DNA of 6,543 nt, taken from NCBI GenBank assembly GCA_003030745.1, contig PYVG01000042.1:1-6543 (forward strand), written 5' to 3'. Position 1 is the first letter of the stretch; every line of letters starts with the position of its first letter. Shown one piece after another: positions 6,137 to 6,543 of this stretch. The position numbers and the translations under genes were made by a program. The notes beneath the pieces were generated by a model. The model saw only the letters and a list, made by a program, of their open reading frames with translations, had not been told where the DNA came from and made no database searches. This DNA comes from Pseudidiomarina aestuarii. Lineage in GTDB: Bacteria > Pseudomonadota > Gammaproteobacteria > Enterobacterales > Alteromonadaceae.

Positions 6137-6543
6137 ATGGAACTGACAGCGATTCGTACCCCCTATTTACTGCTCGACCGTCCGCGTATGTTGCGTAACA
6201 TCGACCGGTTACAAGCCCGAATGGATGCTCTTGGAGTGACGCTGCGACCGCATGTCAAAACAGCGAAGTCAGCGCCCATTGCAGAATTGATGTGCAAGCA
6301 GCCGCTTGGACCTATCACCGTGTCGACTATCAAAGAGGCCGAGTATTTTGCGGATTGCGGGTATCGCGACATCTTGTACGCGGTTGGCATCAGTCCAGAC
6401 AAGTTGGAGCCACTGGCAGCATTGATGCAACAAGGTGTGAAGGTGACTGTGTTGTTAGACAGCACAGCTCAGGCTGAAGCGGTATTGGCAGCAAATCAGA
6501 AATGGAATACTGGTATTCGTGCGGCAATTGAATTGGATTGTGA
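6137..6543 (+). CDS. PLP-dependent D-threonine aldolase / D-serine dehydratase-like enzyme, 3'-partial
   Basis: The first 135 residues of an alanine-racemase-fold (fold type III) PLP enzyme of the DSD1/D-threonine aldolase family; the frame is open at the right edge. The opening TPYLLLDRPRMLRNIDRL (8-25) is the usual first strand and helix. LRPHVKTAKSAPIA (36-49) contains the PLP-binding lysine K41 in the PHVKT motif. GPITVSTIKEAEYFADCGYRDILYA (58-82) and VKVTVLLDS (101-109) are the next barrel strands. Relatives cleave D-threonine or other D-3-hydroxyamino acids to glycine and an aldehyde, or deaminate D-serine; the residues and metal ligands that decide between them lie in the missing C-terminal part. 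The start ATG 6137 has TGAGG (6127-6131) 5 nt upstream. The gene diverges from the XRE regulator across a 130-bp gap, so the regulator might control it, but nothing in the sequence proves this. Confidence 0.88.
   Translation, partial: MELTAIRTPYLLLDRPRMLRNIDRLQARMDALGVTLRPHVKTAKSAPIAELMCKQPLGPITVSTIKEAEYFADCGYRDILYAVGISPDKLEPLAALMQQGVKVTVLLDSTAQAEAVLAANQKWNTGIRAAIELDC

Noticed and set aside
6163..6465. 100-residue open frame on the minus strand
   Set aside because: Antisense to the PLP-dependent enzyme, which is well supported by its PHVKT motif; the reverse frame has no recognisable motifs.

Overview
This 6.5-kb window reads as ordinary chromosomal DNA of a Gram-negative bacterium. The TonB-dependent outer-membrane receptor, the strong Shine-Dalgarno sequences, the roughly balanced base composition and the protein families suggest a gammaproteobacterium, possibly a marine Alteromonadales/Idiomarinaceae-like organism. 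That placement is an impression and was not tested by search. No phage, transposase, CRISPR, tRNA or rRNA signal was seen.

Layout. (1) Bases 1-3131 hold a likely two-gene iron-uptake operon. It starts with the 3' part of a TonB-dependent siderophore receptor, cut by the window edge, followed 12 bp later by a four-helix PepSY-associated membrane protein of the kind thought to reduce or release iron from ferric siderophores. (2) Bases 3148-3199 carry a perfect 13-bp inverted repeat whose right arm contains the ribosome-binding site of the next gene, a GTG-started Baeyer-Villiger-type flavin monooxygenase (3201-4646). (3) The monooxygenase converges, with a 3-bp gap, on a small exported NTF2/SnoaL-like protein on the minus strand (4650-5126). 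(4) Divergent from that is a DUF924 protein (5214-5777), whose 3' end overlaps by 11 bp a convergent HipB-like XRE regulator (5767-6006, minus). (5) Between the XRE gene and the final gene lies a 61-bp imperfect inverted repeat built from CAGTGAA/TTCACT units (6051-6111). (6) The window ends inside a PLP-dependent gene of the D-threonine aldolase/D-serine dehydratase family (from 6137, open at the right edge).

Functional links. Only the receptor and PepSY protein form a convincing functional pair: ferric-siderophore import across the outer membrane, then reductive handling at the inner membrane. The other genes look like independent single-gene units. I see no convincing new multi-gene system. 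The most unusual items are the two non-coding structures: the hairpin over the monooxygenase start, and the heptad repeat that appears to supply -35 hexamers to the XRE gene.
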